Origin: Dehalococcoidia bacterium
GTDB taxonomy: Bacteria > Chloroflexota > Dehalococcoidia > GIF9 > AB-539-J10
Assembly (NCBI GenBank): GCA_029859145.1
Contig: JAOUDT010000049.1
Span: 1-7,827, forward strand
Length of the DNA stretch: 7,827 nt
Direction: 5' to 3'
Part shown: piece after piece, positions 1 to 7,500 of the stretch
How positions within the stretch are numbered: the stretch's first letter is position 1
Layout: each line of letters starts with the position of its first letter
Made by a program: the position numbers and the translations under genes
The notes under the pieces: generated by a model
Told to the model about the DNA's origin: nothing
Seen by the model: the letters and a program-made list of their open reading frames with translations, nothing else
Database searches by the model: none

Positions 1-2882
1 TGGAGAAGGACCCACAGAAACGGCCCGACTCAGCCACCGCGGTGCTGGAGGTGCTGGAAGCTATCGAAGCGGGAAAAGCCAAGGAGCTCTCCACTGAACA
101 ATCAAAGGTGCTGGCTGAGAACCCCCTCTATCGGCGGGTATTCGTGGGCAGGGAAGCGGAGTTACGCCAGCTCCAGTCGGCCTTCGATGCTGCCGCATCG
201 GGGCAGGGCTCGCTTATCATGGTGGTTGGTGAGCCGGGCATCGGCAAGACTGCTCTCTGTGAACAGCTGGCCACCTATGTTGCTCTGCGGAACGGCCAGG
301 TGCTGGTGGGTCACTGTTATGAGGAGGGCTCGCTTTCGCTGCCCTACCTGGCCTTTGTGGAGGCGTTAAGGAATTATGCTCAGGCCTGCGATGTCAGTCG
401 ACTGAGAGAGGAACTGGGGTCAGGGGCACCGGATGTGGCCCGGATCGTGTCGGAGATCAGGGAGAGGTTGAGGATAGAACCGAGGCCCAAGGGAGACCCG
501 CAAGAGGAGAGATACCGGCTTTTGCAGGCGGTCAGCGACTTCCTGGGCAGTGCTGCTGCAGCGAAGCCGTTGCTAATAGTCCTGGAAGACCTGCACAGTG
601 CCGACAGGGGGACATTGGAGATGCTGGAGCATGTGGCCCGCAACCTGGGCGACAAAAGATTGCTGCTGGTGGGGACCTACCGCGACATTGAGGTTGACAG
701 AACACATCCTCTTTCCGCCGCGCTGGCTGAATTGAGGCGGCTGCCGCACTTCGGGCGGGTCCTGCTCCGGGGGCTGAATGCCGATGAAGTAAGGAGAATG
801 CTGTCCGGTATCGCCGGCCAGGATGTTCCCTGGGGGCTGGCGGAAGCAGTGCACCGCCAGACCGAAGGCAACCCTCTCTTTGTTCAGGAGGTCATCCGCT
901 ATCTGGCCGAAGAAGGTGTTATTGAGAGGACAGGAGGACGGTGGCGGGCCAAGAGTGATACGCCGGTGGAGATGCGGATCCCCGATGGTCTGAGGGATGT
1001 TATCGGCAAACGTCTTTCCGGCTTGAGTGAGTCATGCAATAAGGTGCTTTCCGTGGCCGCAGTAATCGGCCGGGACTTCCAGATGGAAGTGCTGCAGAAG
1101 GTGGCCGGCATCGGTGATGACGAGATTTTCGGGGCACTGGAGGAAGCCAGGAAGGCGGCGGTAATTGAAGAGAGGACGGGGGCAGGGGCGAAGGTGAACT
1201 ACCGCTTTGCACATGCCTTCTTCCGCCAGACGCTTTATGAGGAGACAATCGCTCCCCGGCGAATACGGCTGCACCAGCAGGTGGCGCGAGCCCTGGAAGA
1301 GGTATACAACAACAGGCTGGAGCAGCACGCGGCTGAGCTTGCCGAGCACTTCTCTTACTCATCGGATAGAGCTGACTTAGAGAAAGCGGTCAGCTACGGG
1401 GAAATGGCAGCCAGAAGGGCCACCGATGTCTACTCCTATGGCGAAGCTGTGAGATTGCTTGAACAGGCGCTCAAGGTACAGGAAGTCCTCGACCCTGAGG
1501 AGAAGCTGAGGCGGTGTAACCTCTTGCTGTCACTTGGCTGGGCACGTTTCTACAATCATGAGTACCGGCACATCATGGACAACGAGGCGCCCGCGGCATT
1601 GGCGTTAGCAGAAGGAGTGGGAGATGTCCAGCGCGCCTGCCAGGCCTGTCTGCTTGCCACATTCACCATATCAGGTACCGGAATGGGCGCCGCCTACGGT
1701 ACAGACGAGGCCATGAGGTGGACCGAAGCATTCGACCGTTATGCTTCCCCCAACACGGTCGAGCGCGCCTGGGCGGACCAGGCTCTCGGAGGGAGGAGAG
1801 TAGCAGCCGGCGATATTGCTGGAGCGTGGCCGCTATTCCGCGAAAGTGCGCTTCTGGCACATAAGTTGGGAGATGCCAGCGCGTTTGCTAATTGCGGAGG
1901 GGATTATTTGTGGTACTGTCCGCCCATCGCTGAATATATCGAAGAGGCGCGCCAGATGGCAAACGAGATGAGACGGTTCTGGGATAGGGCTGATCCCTTT
2001 TCTATGGCCTATGGAATGGAGTGTGTAGGTTCTTTGTTCCTAAGGGTGGGTGAACGAAGACAGGGCGAGGCAATCCATCGCGAGGAAATGGAGTCGGCAC
2101 GGTTCGCCGGAATGCCAGCTCGTCAGTATTATTTGCCCTATCTACGTGCCTGCTATTGCACCATGGACGGGCAGCTTGAGGAAGCGGCAAAATGCTATGA
2201 CGATGTGCTAAAGGTTGGTGCTGAGATGGGCGCACCACTAGCCGCAGCAGTCTATGTTGTCTTCTTTGGGCCTCGCCTGGGGGGATATCTCGGTTGGGGT
2301 CCAGAGGGACTGAGACGTTTGGAGCAGTGGGCGCAAGCAGCCGGCCTTTCCGTGCCGGTGCCGGCGTTTATAAGGGCCTACTATCTAGTATGCGGGGGAG
2401 AGAGGGAAGAGGTCGTGACCGTACTCAGCGAGGCCGCAGACCACTATGCCGCTGAGCCGGAGAGAACAAGGCACGCGTTCGGAGCACTGGTACTCCTGCT
2501 GGAGACGGCGGTGCTGGCCAAGCACACGCGAGCGGCAGAAACGCTGTTGAACCTGCTTGTGGGTGCCACGTACAAGACAACGGGATTGCATAATCCGACC
2601 TGTGTGGCTCGCCATCTGGGTGGGGCAGCCGCTCTGCTGGACAGACATGAAGAAGCCCGCAAGCATTACGAGGAGGCCGTCAAGGTCTGTACCGAAATGA
2701 AGTTCCGGCCGGAGCTGGCCCTCACACGCCTCCAGCTTTCCGAGCTGCTTCTGGAGCATTACGCCAAGGAGCGAGCCAAAGCTCTGGAGCACCTTGACTT
2801 CGCCATATCGGAGTTCCGTGATATGAAGATGCGGCCATGGCTGGAGCGGGCGCTGAGGCACAAAGAGATACTGAAGGCTTGA
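1..2882 (+). CDS. PknK-like Ser/Thr kinase-AAA ATPase-TPR signalling protein, 5' partial
   Basis: Partial gene; first whole codon at base 3, stop TGA at 2880-2882. The frame is open to the left edge. Codons 3-44 read EKDPQKRPDSATAV, matching the end of eukaryotic-type Ser/Thr kinase domains (subdomain XI, 'KDPxxRPS'). Numbering from the GTG at 42: VGRE at 35-38 opens an AAA_16-type STAND ATPase; Walker A GEPGIGKT is at 63-70, Walker B LLIVLEDLHSAD at 177-188, LLLVGTYRD at 207-215 (sensor-like) and TEGNPLFVQEV at 274-284. A winged-helix-like part follows (IPDGLRDVIGKRLSGL, about 313-328; FAHAFFRQTLYEE near 389-401). Residues from about 445 to 946 are alpha-helical and TPR-like, clearest at 863-923. 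No C-terminal LuxR HTH or cyclase domain is visible. Inferred role: a cytosolic sensor in which ATPase and TPR regulate the kinase. The GTG at 42 has no Shine-Dalgarno sequence and is internal. Family call is firm; the signal and targets are unknown. Confidence 0.88.
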   Translation, partial: EKDPQKRPDSATAVLEVLEAIEAGKAKELSTEQSKVLAENPLYRRVFVGREAELRQLQSAFDAAASGQGSLIMVVGEPGIGKTALCEQLATYVALRNGQVLVGHCYEEGSLSLPYLAFVEALRNYAQACDVSRLREELGSGAPDVARIVSEIRERLRIEPRPKGDPQEERYRLLQAVSDFLGSAAAAKPLLIVLEDLHSADRGTLEMLEHVARNLGDKRLLLVGTYRDIEVDRTHPLSAALAELRRLPHFGRVLLRGLNADEVRRMLSGIAGQDVPWGLAEAVHRQTEGNPLFVQEVIRYLAEEGVIERTGGRWRAKSDTPVEMRIPDGLRDVIGKRLSGLSESCNKVLSVAAVIGRDFQMEVLQKVAGIGDDEIFGALEEARKAAVIEERTGAGAKVNYRFAHAFFRQTLYEETIAPRRIRLHQQVARALEEVYNNRLEQHAAELAEHFSYSSDRADLEKAVSYGEMAARRATDVYSYGEAVRLLEQALKVQEVLDPEEKLRRCNLLLSLGWARFYNHEYRHIMDNEAPAALALAEGVGDVQRACQACLLATFTISGTGMGAAYGTDEAMRWTEAFDRYASPNTVERAWADQALGGRRVAAGDIAGAWPLFRESALLAHKLGDASAFANCGGDYLWYCPPIAEYIEEARQMANEMRRFWDRADPFSMAYGMECVGSLFLRVGERRQGEAIHREEMESARFAGMPARQYYLPYLRACYCTMDGQLEEAAKCYDDVLKVGAEMGAPLAAAVYVVFFGPRLGGYLGWGPEGLRRLEQWAQAAGLSVPVPAFIRAYYLVCGGEREEVVTVLSEAADHYAAEPERTRHAFGALVLLLETAVLAKHTRAAETLLNLLVGATYKTTGLHNPTCVARHLGGAAALLDRHEEARKHYEEAVKVCTEMKFRPELALTRLQLSELLLEHYAKERAKALEHLDFAISEFRDMKMRPWLERALRHKEILKA

Positions 2883-2989
2883 GTCTTTATCTCAGGGTCG
2901 TCGGGCAACCTAAAGCCACTTTTTCTGAGCAGGGCGTGCCGTGGTCTTGGCTGGACTTTTCAGCAAATCCACTCTTTATACCATCGGGG
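2883..2989. other. Convergent intergenic gap with no clear element
   Basis: This 107-bp stretch separates the stop of the kinase-ATPase gene from the stop of the oppositely oriented radical SAM gene. I looked for a shared bidirectional terminator and found only weak stems. GGCTT (2876-2880) could pair with AAGCC (2913-2917) ahead of five T at 2920-2924. GGA..TTT (2953-2959) could pair imperfectly with AAA..TCC (2965-2970). Neither is a convincing rho-independent terminator. No ORF or RNA gene is evident. Confidence 0.5.
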
Positions 2990-3940
2990 TTATAGACCCC
3001 TGAGAAACTCGGGCCTGAGCAAAGCAGGATCTTGTGCTGCCAGAACCTTCTCCAATTGCTTGAGCATCCTCTCTTTGTCGTGTGGCAGTTTCCCGCGGAC
3101 GGAGAGATAGTTTGAGGCGTGCATCGAGCTAAAGAAGCAATCGCTAAAGCTGGAATTCTCTATGATCGACTTCAGTTCCTCCAGGGAGTGAAAGGGAGAA
3201 AGAGGATGGAATTCGTTCCGTTCACACTGTTCATGGAGTGGGGTACCGGGGACGAGTGTCAAGGTCAAAGCTCCTACATAGTCCGGGTTAATCTCAGTGA
3301 GTACCTTGGATGTTCCAAGGACGTGTTTCTTGCTTTCTTCTATGCCGCCAAGTCCTAAAATTACCGTCACAGAGAAGCTTATGCCAGCTTCCTTTACTTT
3401 CTTCCCCGCCTCGATTACTTCATCTGAAGTCACGCCTTTGCCTATCTGCTGGAGCAGCCCGTCATCGCCCGTCTCAAGCCCGGTGTAAAAGATGCCCAAC
3501 TTAAGCTGTCTGAACTCCCTCAGTTCTTCTACACTTCTGCGCAGAATATCCTGAGGTGTGGCATATGTGCCGATCCTTTCCAGACCGTGCAGTTTCTCGT
3601 TCAGGTAATGGAGGACCTCGCGTAATCTGGGAAAAGGGTAAACAAGGGCATCCCCATCCTGGAGAAATATCCTCTTGCCGTCCCAATCTTGAGCCACAGC
3701 ATATACCACCTTGGGAATATTGGGGACACGAATGCCACTTCGGATGAACAAGGCCACGGCATCTATTTCGCGCTTGACGTCAGTGATATCTCTTATTTGA
3801 AGCTTTGAGCCATAGTATCCACAGAAGGTGCAGGTGTTGTTGGAACAGCCACTGGTCAGGGGGAGAAAGTAGCTTCTCCATTCACTGGGAGGCCGGATGA
3901 TGTCGGGTCTATTGAAGCTGATGGGTTGGTTGGCTTTCAT
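2990..3940 (-). CDS. Stand-alone radical SAM protein, CX4CX2C type
   Basis: Complete 316-residue ORF, ATG at 3940, stop TAA at 2990-2992. The cluster motif GCSNNTCTFCGYY places cysteines at 32, 37 and 40 (CX4CX2C). This spacing is seen in a bacterial and archaeal radical SAM group with 'GCSxNxCTFC' motifs, rather than the classical CX3CX2C. Supporting motifs are FLQDGDAL (92-98), GLETGDDGLL (154-163), the glycine-rich VILGLGG (193-199, SAM-binding strand) and a family-like C-terminal HASNYLSVRGKLPHDKE (274-290). By family it should bind [4Fe-4S] and cleave S-adenosylmethionine to a 5'-deoxyadenosyl radical in the cytosol. The substrate is not predictable. No B12-binding, SPASM or TRAM domain is visible, so the single TIM-barrel-like domain is the whole protein. 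No clear Shine-Dalgarno sequence precedes the ATG, but the conserved region begins soon after and no better start is seen. It is transcribed alone, convergent with the kinase gene and divergent from the SRPBCC-activase pair. Confidence 0.9.
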   Translation of the reverse strand: MKANQPISFNRPDIIRPPSEWRSYFLPLTSGCSNNTCTFCGYYGSKLQIRDITDVKREIDAVALFIRSGIRVPNIPKVVYAVAQDWDGKRIFLQDGDALVYPFPRLREVLHYLNEKLHGLERIGTYATPQDILRRSVEELREFRQLKLGIFYTGLETGDDGLLQQIGKGVTSDEVIEAGKKVKEAGISFSVTVILGLGGIEESKKHVLGTSKVLTEINPDYVGALTLTLVPGTPLHEQCERNEFHPLSPFHSLEELKSIIENSSFSDCFFSSMHASNYLSVRGKLPHDKERMLKQLEKVLAAQDPALLRPEFLRGL

Positions 3941-3977
3941 ACCACACTAGGTCAGTTCTAGATACCGTTTAGATGTT

Positions 3978-4007
3978 ATTTTAGCATTAGTGATAATGTG
4001 GCCTCAA
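3978..4007 (-). promoter_or_regulatory. Candidate sigma70-type promoter for the radical SAM gene
   Basis: Reading the minus strand, TTGAGG (4007-4002, four of six matches to TTGACA) is followed after 18 bp by TAAAAT (3983-3978, five of six matches to TATAAT). Transcription would start near 3971, about 30 bases before the ATG at 3940. This is found by eye only; the position upstream of an isolated gene supports it. Confidence 0.4.
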
Positions 4008-4084
4008 GGTAGATGCATCGTGTCCAATTTCAGCTGGCGGGTTTGACACCTCGATGACTGAGAGGAACATAGAGGATATGCTCA

Positions 4085-4121
4085 TTGGCTAGCCCGTGCA
4101 CACTCTAGTATGATATATAAT
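4085..4121 (+). promoter_or_regulatory. Candidate sigma70-type promoter for the SRPBCC-activase pair
   Basis: TTGGCT (4085-4090, four of six matches) and TATGAT (4109-4114, five of six) are separated by 18 bp. A perfect TATAAT lies just downstream at 4116-4121 but has no -35 at usual spacing, so the exact -10 is uncertain. Either choice puts the transcript start near 4121-4128, some 30-38 bases ahead of the preferred ATG at 4159 and after or on the upstream ATG at 4120. This supports the later start codon. Confidence 0.45.
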
Positions 4122-4140
4122 GTATTTGACGTGCCAAGTA

Positions 4141-4149
4141 GAGGAGGAT
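4141..4149 (+). promoter_or_regulatory. Ribosome binding site deciding the SRPBCC start
   Basis: The purine run GAGGAGGA at 4141-4148 is a strong Shine-Dalgarno match ending about 10 bases before ATG 4159. It lies inside the reading frame if the upstream ATG at 4120 were used, and that ATG has no such site. It is the main reason for choosing 4159. Confidence 0.7.
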
Positions 4150-4158
4150 CCCACAGAT

Positions 4159-4578
4159 ATGAGGTTTCAAAGCAGCGTCGAAATCAATGCTTCCGTTGAA
4201 GAAGTCTGGGCGCTGGTAGATAGGCTTGAAGAATGGCCCCAATGGATGCCGTCCATCAAGAAGATTGACAAGGTCTCCGAGGGGCCCTTGGCAGTGGGCT
4301 CACAGGTTTCTGTCACAGCTAAGGTAAGCGGGCTCGTAGTTAAACTGTTGATGACGATTACCGAATTGGTCCCGGAGCGGCGTGTGGTTCTGGAGGGGAG
4401 AGCATTAGGCACTAAACTGACACGCTTCTACGCTCTGGAACCTGTAAATGGCAAGACGAAGGTGACGATTGGGGGCGACGTTTTTGGAGCTCTGGCGTGG
4501 CCGGCCTGTCGTGGTGGGCAAGTGGTTTCAGACGAGATTGCCCAGGTAGTAAAGAAAAAAATCGAGGAATCGGAATGA
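4159..4578 (+). CDS. SRPBCC family (polyketide cyclase/dehydrase-like) ligand-binding protein
   Basis: A 139-residue protein with ATG 4159 and stop TGA at 4576-4578. An in-frame ATG at 4120 would add 13 residues but overlaps a TATAAT box and lacks a ribosome site, and family similarity begins at MRFQSSVEIN. The N-terminal pattern 'VEINASVEEVWALVDRLEEWPQWMPSI' (residues 7-33, interrupted here only in spirit) is typical of SRPBCC/START-like folds: strand beta1, helix with W17, then the W26-P-x-W29-M-P turn. Alternating strands at 48-70, 75-82, 86-94 and 100-107 and a final helix (about 120-138) fit the helix-grip fold. Such proteins have a hydrophobic cavity for lipids, polyketides or other apolar ligands; some are enzymes and many are binders. 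No catalytic residue can be assigned. It has no signal peptide or membrane segment, so it is probably cytosolic. Its stop overlaps the start of the giant activase gene, which suggests they work together. Confidence 0.82.
   Translation: MRFQSSVEINASVEEVWALVDRLEEWPQWMPSIKKIDKVSEGPLAVGSQVSVTAKVSGLVVKLLMTITELVPERRVVLEGRALGTKLTRFYALEPVNGKTKVTIGGDVFGALAWPACRGGQVVSDEIAQVVKKKIEESE
4564..4569 (+). promoter_or_regulatory. Ribosome binding site of the giant activase gene
   Basis: GAGGAA at 4564-4569 lies five bases before ATG 4575, inside the last codons of the SRPBCC gene. With the ATGA stop/start overlap at 4575-4578 it indicates translational coupling. Confidence 0.65.
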
Positions 4579-7500
4579 CAAGCCAGAGCAAGACCTTTAT
4601 GGGCATAGATATAGGTTCGGTCAGCTTGAACATAGCTGTAATTGATGAGAAGCTCCGAGTCCTGGAAAGCGTGTATGAGAGGACGAGGGGACAACCGATT
4701 CCTGTCCTAATTGATGTTCTTGGGGGTCTCGGGGAACATCTTCCTGAAATATGTGGGGCTGTATGCACGGGCAGTGGGCGTGACCTAATAGCTGATGTCA
4801 TGGGTATAGATAAGGAAAATGAGATTATTACTCAAGCAAAGGCTGTCGCGTATTTCCATCCTGGGGTTCAGACAGTTATCGAGATTGGAGGACAGGACTC
4901 AAAGCTGATTTTTCTGGAGTGGGATGAAAGAAGTGGAAGGACAGTCATCGTTGACCATGCCCTTAATGAGATATGCGCCGCGGGAACAGGCTCTTTCCTT
5001 GATCAACAGGCATATCGGCTTGGCATGTCGATAGATGAATTCAGTAGTTTGGCTGCGAGAGCTGAAAAGCCGGCTACCATTGCAGGCAGGTGCAGTGTTT
5101 TTGCCAAATCTGACATGATCCATTTGCAGCAAGAAGGGACCTCACAGGAAGAAATAATAGCTGGGCTTTGTTATGCCCTGGCTAGAAATTACATCAGCAA
5201 TCTAGGTAAAGGGAAAAGATTGGTGAAGCCGATAGCCTTTCAAGGAGGCGTCGCTGCCAATAAGGGGGTGCTCAAGGCTTTTGAAGAACTGCTAGAACTC
5301 AAGCCCGGGGAATTGATTGTTCCCGAGTATTTTAGGGTCATGGGAGCCATCGGAGCAGCAATGATAGCCTCGGAGAAACAGAGTGATACACCTATCAGAC
5401 TTCAGGTAGCAACGGAGGCCTTGAGGCAGTATTTAGCCAAAAAGGCCAACGAAGTCGAGGTAGGGCATCTAAGTAGATTGATATATAGCGGGGACGGATC
5501 TAATCCGTCGGATGGATGTTCTATTCTTGACAAGCAACACAAGACTAAGGTGTATATAGGTGTTGATGTTGGCGCCGTGAGTACAAATATCGCTGTTCTG
5601 GATGAAAACAAGAAGCTGCTGGCGATGAAGTATCTCATGACCGAGGGCAACCCCATTGAGTCGGTTAGAAAAGGATTAAGAGAGATAGGTCGGGAAATCA
5701 AGGACCTTGTTGAAGTGCAGGCTGTGGCAACCACTGGCAGTGGGCGCTATTTTGTAGGGGACTTTGTCGGCGCTGACCTGGTGATTAACGAAATCACTGC
5801 TCAGGCTAAGGCCACGCTAGATATAGACAAGACCGTGGACACCATATTTGAAATAGGGGGGCAGGATTCGAAATACATCCGCCTGAAGAATGGTGCGGTC
5901 GTAGATTTCGAGATGAACAAGGTTTGTGCTGCCGGAACTGGCTCCTTTCTCCAGGAACAGGCTGATAGATTGGATATAAATATTGAGAAGGAGTTCAGCA
6001 GGCTTGCCCTTAGCTCGAAAGCTCCTGTTGATCTGGGGACGCGCTGCACTGTCTTTATGGAATCTGATTTGATACACCACCAGCAGGTTGGCTCACCCAA
6101 AGTGGATCTCCTAGCGGGGCTTTCCTACTCTATTGCCAATAATTACATTGAAAAGGTGGTGGGGAACAAAAGAGTTGGCGAGAGGATATATTTTCAGGGA
6201 GGCGTCGCCGGAAACAAGAGTGTAGTGGCTGCTTTCGAGAGCATTTTGAGGAAGAAGATTGCCGTGCCGCAGAACCACAACGTAACTGGGGCCATAGGTG
6301 CTGCACTGATTGCCATGGAAAGGAGACACGGGGACGGCAAAAGCAATTTTGTCGGGTTTGACCTCACTGGGCGGGAATACGAGGTCAAATCCTTTGAGTG
6401 CCAGCATTGCTCGAACCACTGCGACATTAAGAAGATATCCATCGGAGGTGAATTCAAATCCTTCTACGGCGGTATTTGCGACAGGTATGAAGTGGGGGGC
6501 GAGAAAAACACTGCCCAGGCTATTCCGGACCTCTTCAAAGAGCGAGAGGAAATGCTCATGAGCTATTATCGGGAGGACGAGTTGGCCCCGAATGCTCCGG
6601 TAATAGGTATTCCACGGCTGCTCATGTTCTTCGAGCAGTTTCCTCTGTGGGCTACATTTTTTGGAGAGTTGGGAGTTAAGGTGGTGCTGTCCGACAAGAC
6701 TAACAGAAGGCTAATCCACAAGGGACTTCAGGAGGTTTTGGCTGAAGCCTGCTATCCGGTGAAGGTTGCCTACGGGCATGTGGCAAATCTCATTGAAAAA
6801 GGCGTTGACCGTATATTCCTTCCCAGCGTTATTGACCTGGAAAAGTATAGCGATGATGTAGCCAGGAGCTACAACTGCCCCTTGATTCAGGGTATCCCCT
6901 TCATGCTTAGGCCTGCTTTTCAAGATAAGGCAGAAATCATGAGTCCTACTATGTTCATGGCGCAGGAAAAAGAGAGCCTCAAGGCCGAGATGGAGAAGAT
7001 AGGCAGAGGATTTGGAAAAGAAACGAGGGAAATTGCCTCGGCCATAGCTGCTGCGCTCAAGGCTCAAAACGAATTCGAGAGGACTCGTCGAGAAAGAGGT
7101 CAAGAGATACTGAAAACCCTTAAGAGGAACAATGAAGCCGTGGTGGTCATAGGAAAGCCCTACAACGTCCATGATTTGGGGCTGAATCTGAATGTTGCCA
7201 AGAAACTACGCCATCTAGGAATGCTGGCCATCCCATTTGACCTACTGCCGCTGGATGAGGTTGAACTGCCGGCTCATTACTCTAACTTGGTTTGGAAGAA
7301 TGAGCAGAACCTTCTGCGGGCAGCGATAATGGCTAAGAATAACCCCAGCTTGAATCCTATGATGATCACCAATTATGGCTGCGGTCCTGATGCTTTCTTC
7401 TGGAAGTATCTTGAAGAAACCATGGAAGAGGATCCTTATCTACTTGTCGAGGTGGATGAACACAGCGGCGACGCTGGAATGGTCACGAGAGTTGAAGCCT

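Larger units (their letters stand above)
3941..4158. other. Divergent intergenic control region
   Basis: This stretch of 218 bases lies between the radical SAM start and the SRPBCC start. It carries the two candidate promoters pointing outward. Between them (about 4008-4084) are a perfect 8-bp palindrome GATGCATC (4012-4019), an isolated TTGACA at 4043-4048 and a short CCTC-N9-GAGG inverted repeat (4049-4065). None of these can be tied to a known regulator. I see no RNA gene or riboswitch. Confidence 0.45.

Noticed and set aside
42..44. GTG as start codon of the kinase-ATPase-TPR gene
   Set aside because: There is no Shine-Dalgarno sequence, and the frame upstream is open with kinase-like residues to the left edge.
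1000..1362. Minus-strand ORF of 120 codons
   Set aside because: Low-complexity Pro/Ser/Arg-rich translation antisense to the ATPase domain; a shadow frame.
2385..2861. Minus-strand ORF of 158 codons inside the kinase-ATPase gene
   Set aside because: It is antisense to a well-supported coding frame, has no recognisable motif, and its composition is that expected of a shadow frame.
2876..2924. Possible rho-independent terminator after the kinase gene (GGCTT/AAGCC stem and five T)
   Set aside because: The stem is only 5 bp around a 32-base interior and is followed by two other bases before a short T run, so it is too weak to call.
2986..3000. GGGGT-TATAG-ACCCC hairpin overlapping the radical SAM stop codon
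   Set aside because: A 5-bp stem with no T tract on either strand and within coding sequence; probably chance.
4043..4048. Perfect TTGACA as a -35 box
   Set aside because: No acceptable -10 box is found 16-18 bases downstream (AACATA or ACATAG only).
4013..4057. Fourteen-codon ORF in the divergent intergenic region as a leader peptide
   Set aside because: It lies upstream of the candidate promoter for the SRPBCC gene, and has only a weak AAGGT ahead of it and no attenuator-like structure.
4412..4801. Minus-strand ORF of 129 codons across the SRPBCC-activase junction
   Set aside because: Antisense to two genes with clear family motifs; the translation has no domain-like pattern.
6711..7172. 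Minus-strand ORF of 153 codons inside the activase gene
   Set aside because: Antisense to the conserved DUF2229-like segment with no motif or ribosome site of note; a shadow frame.
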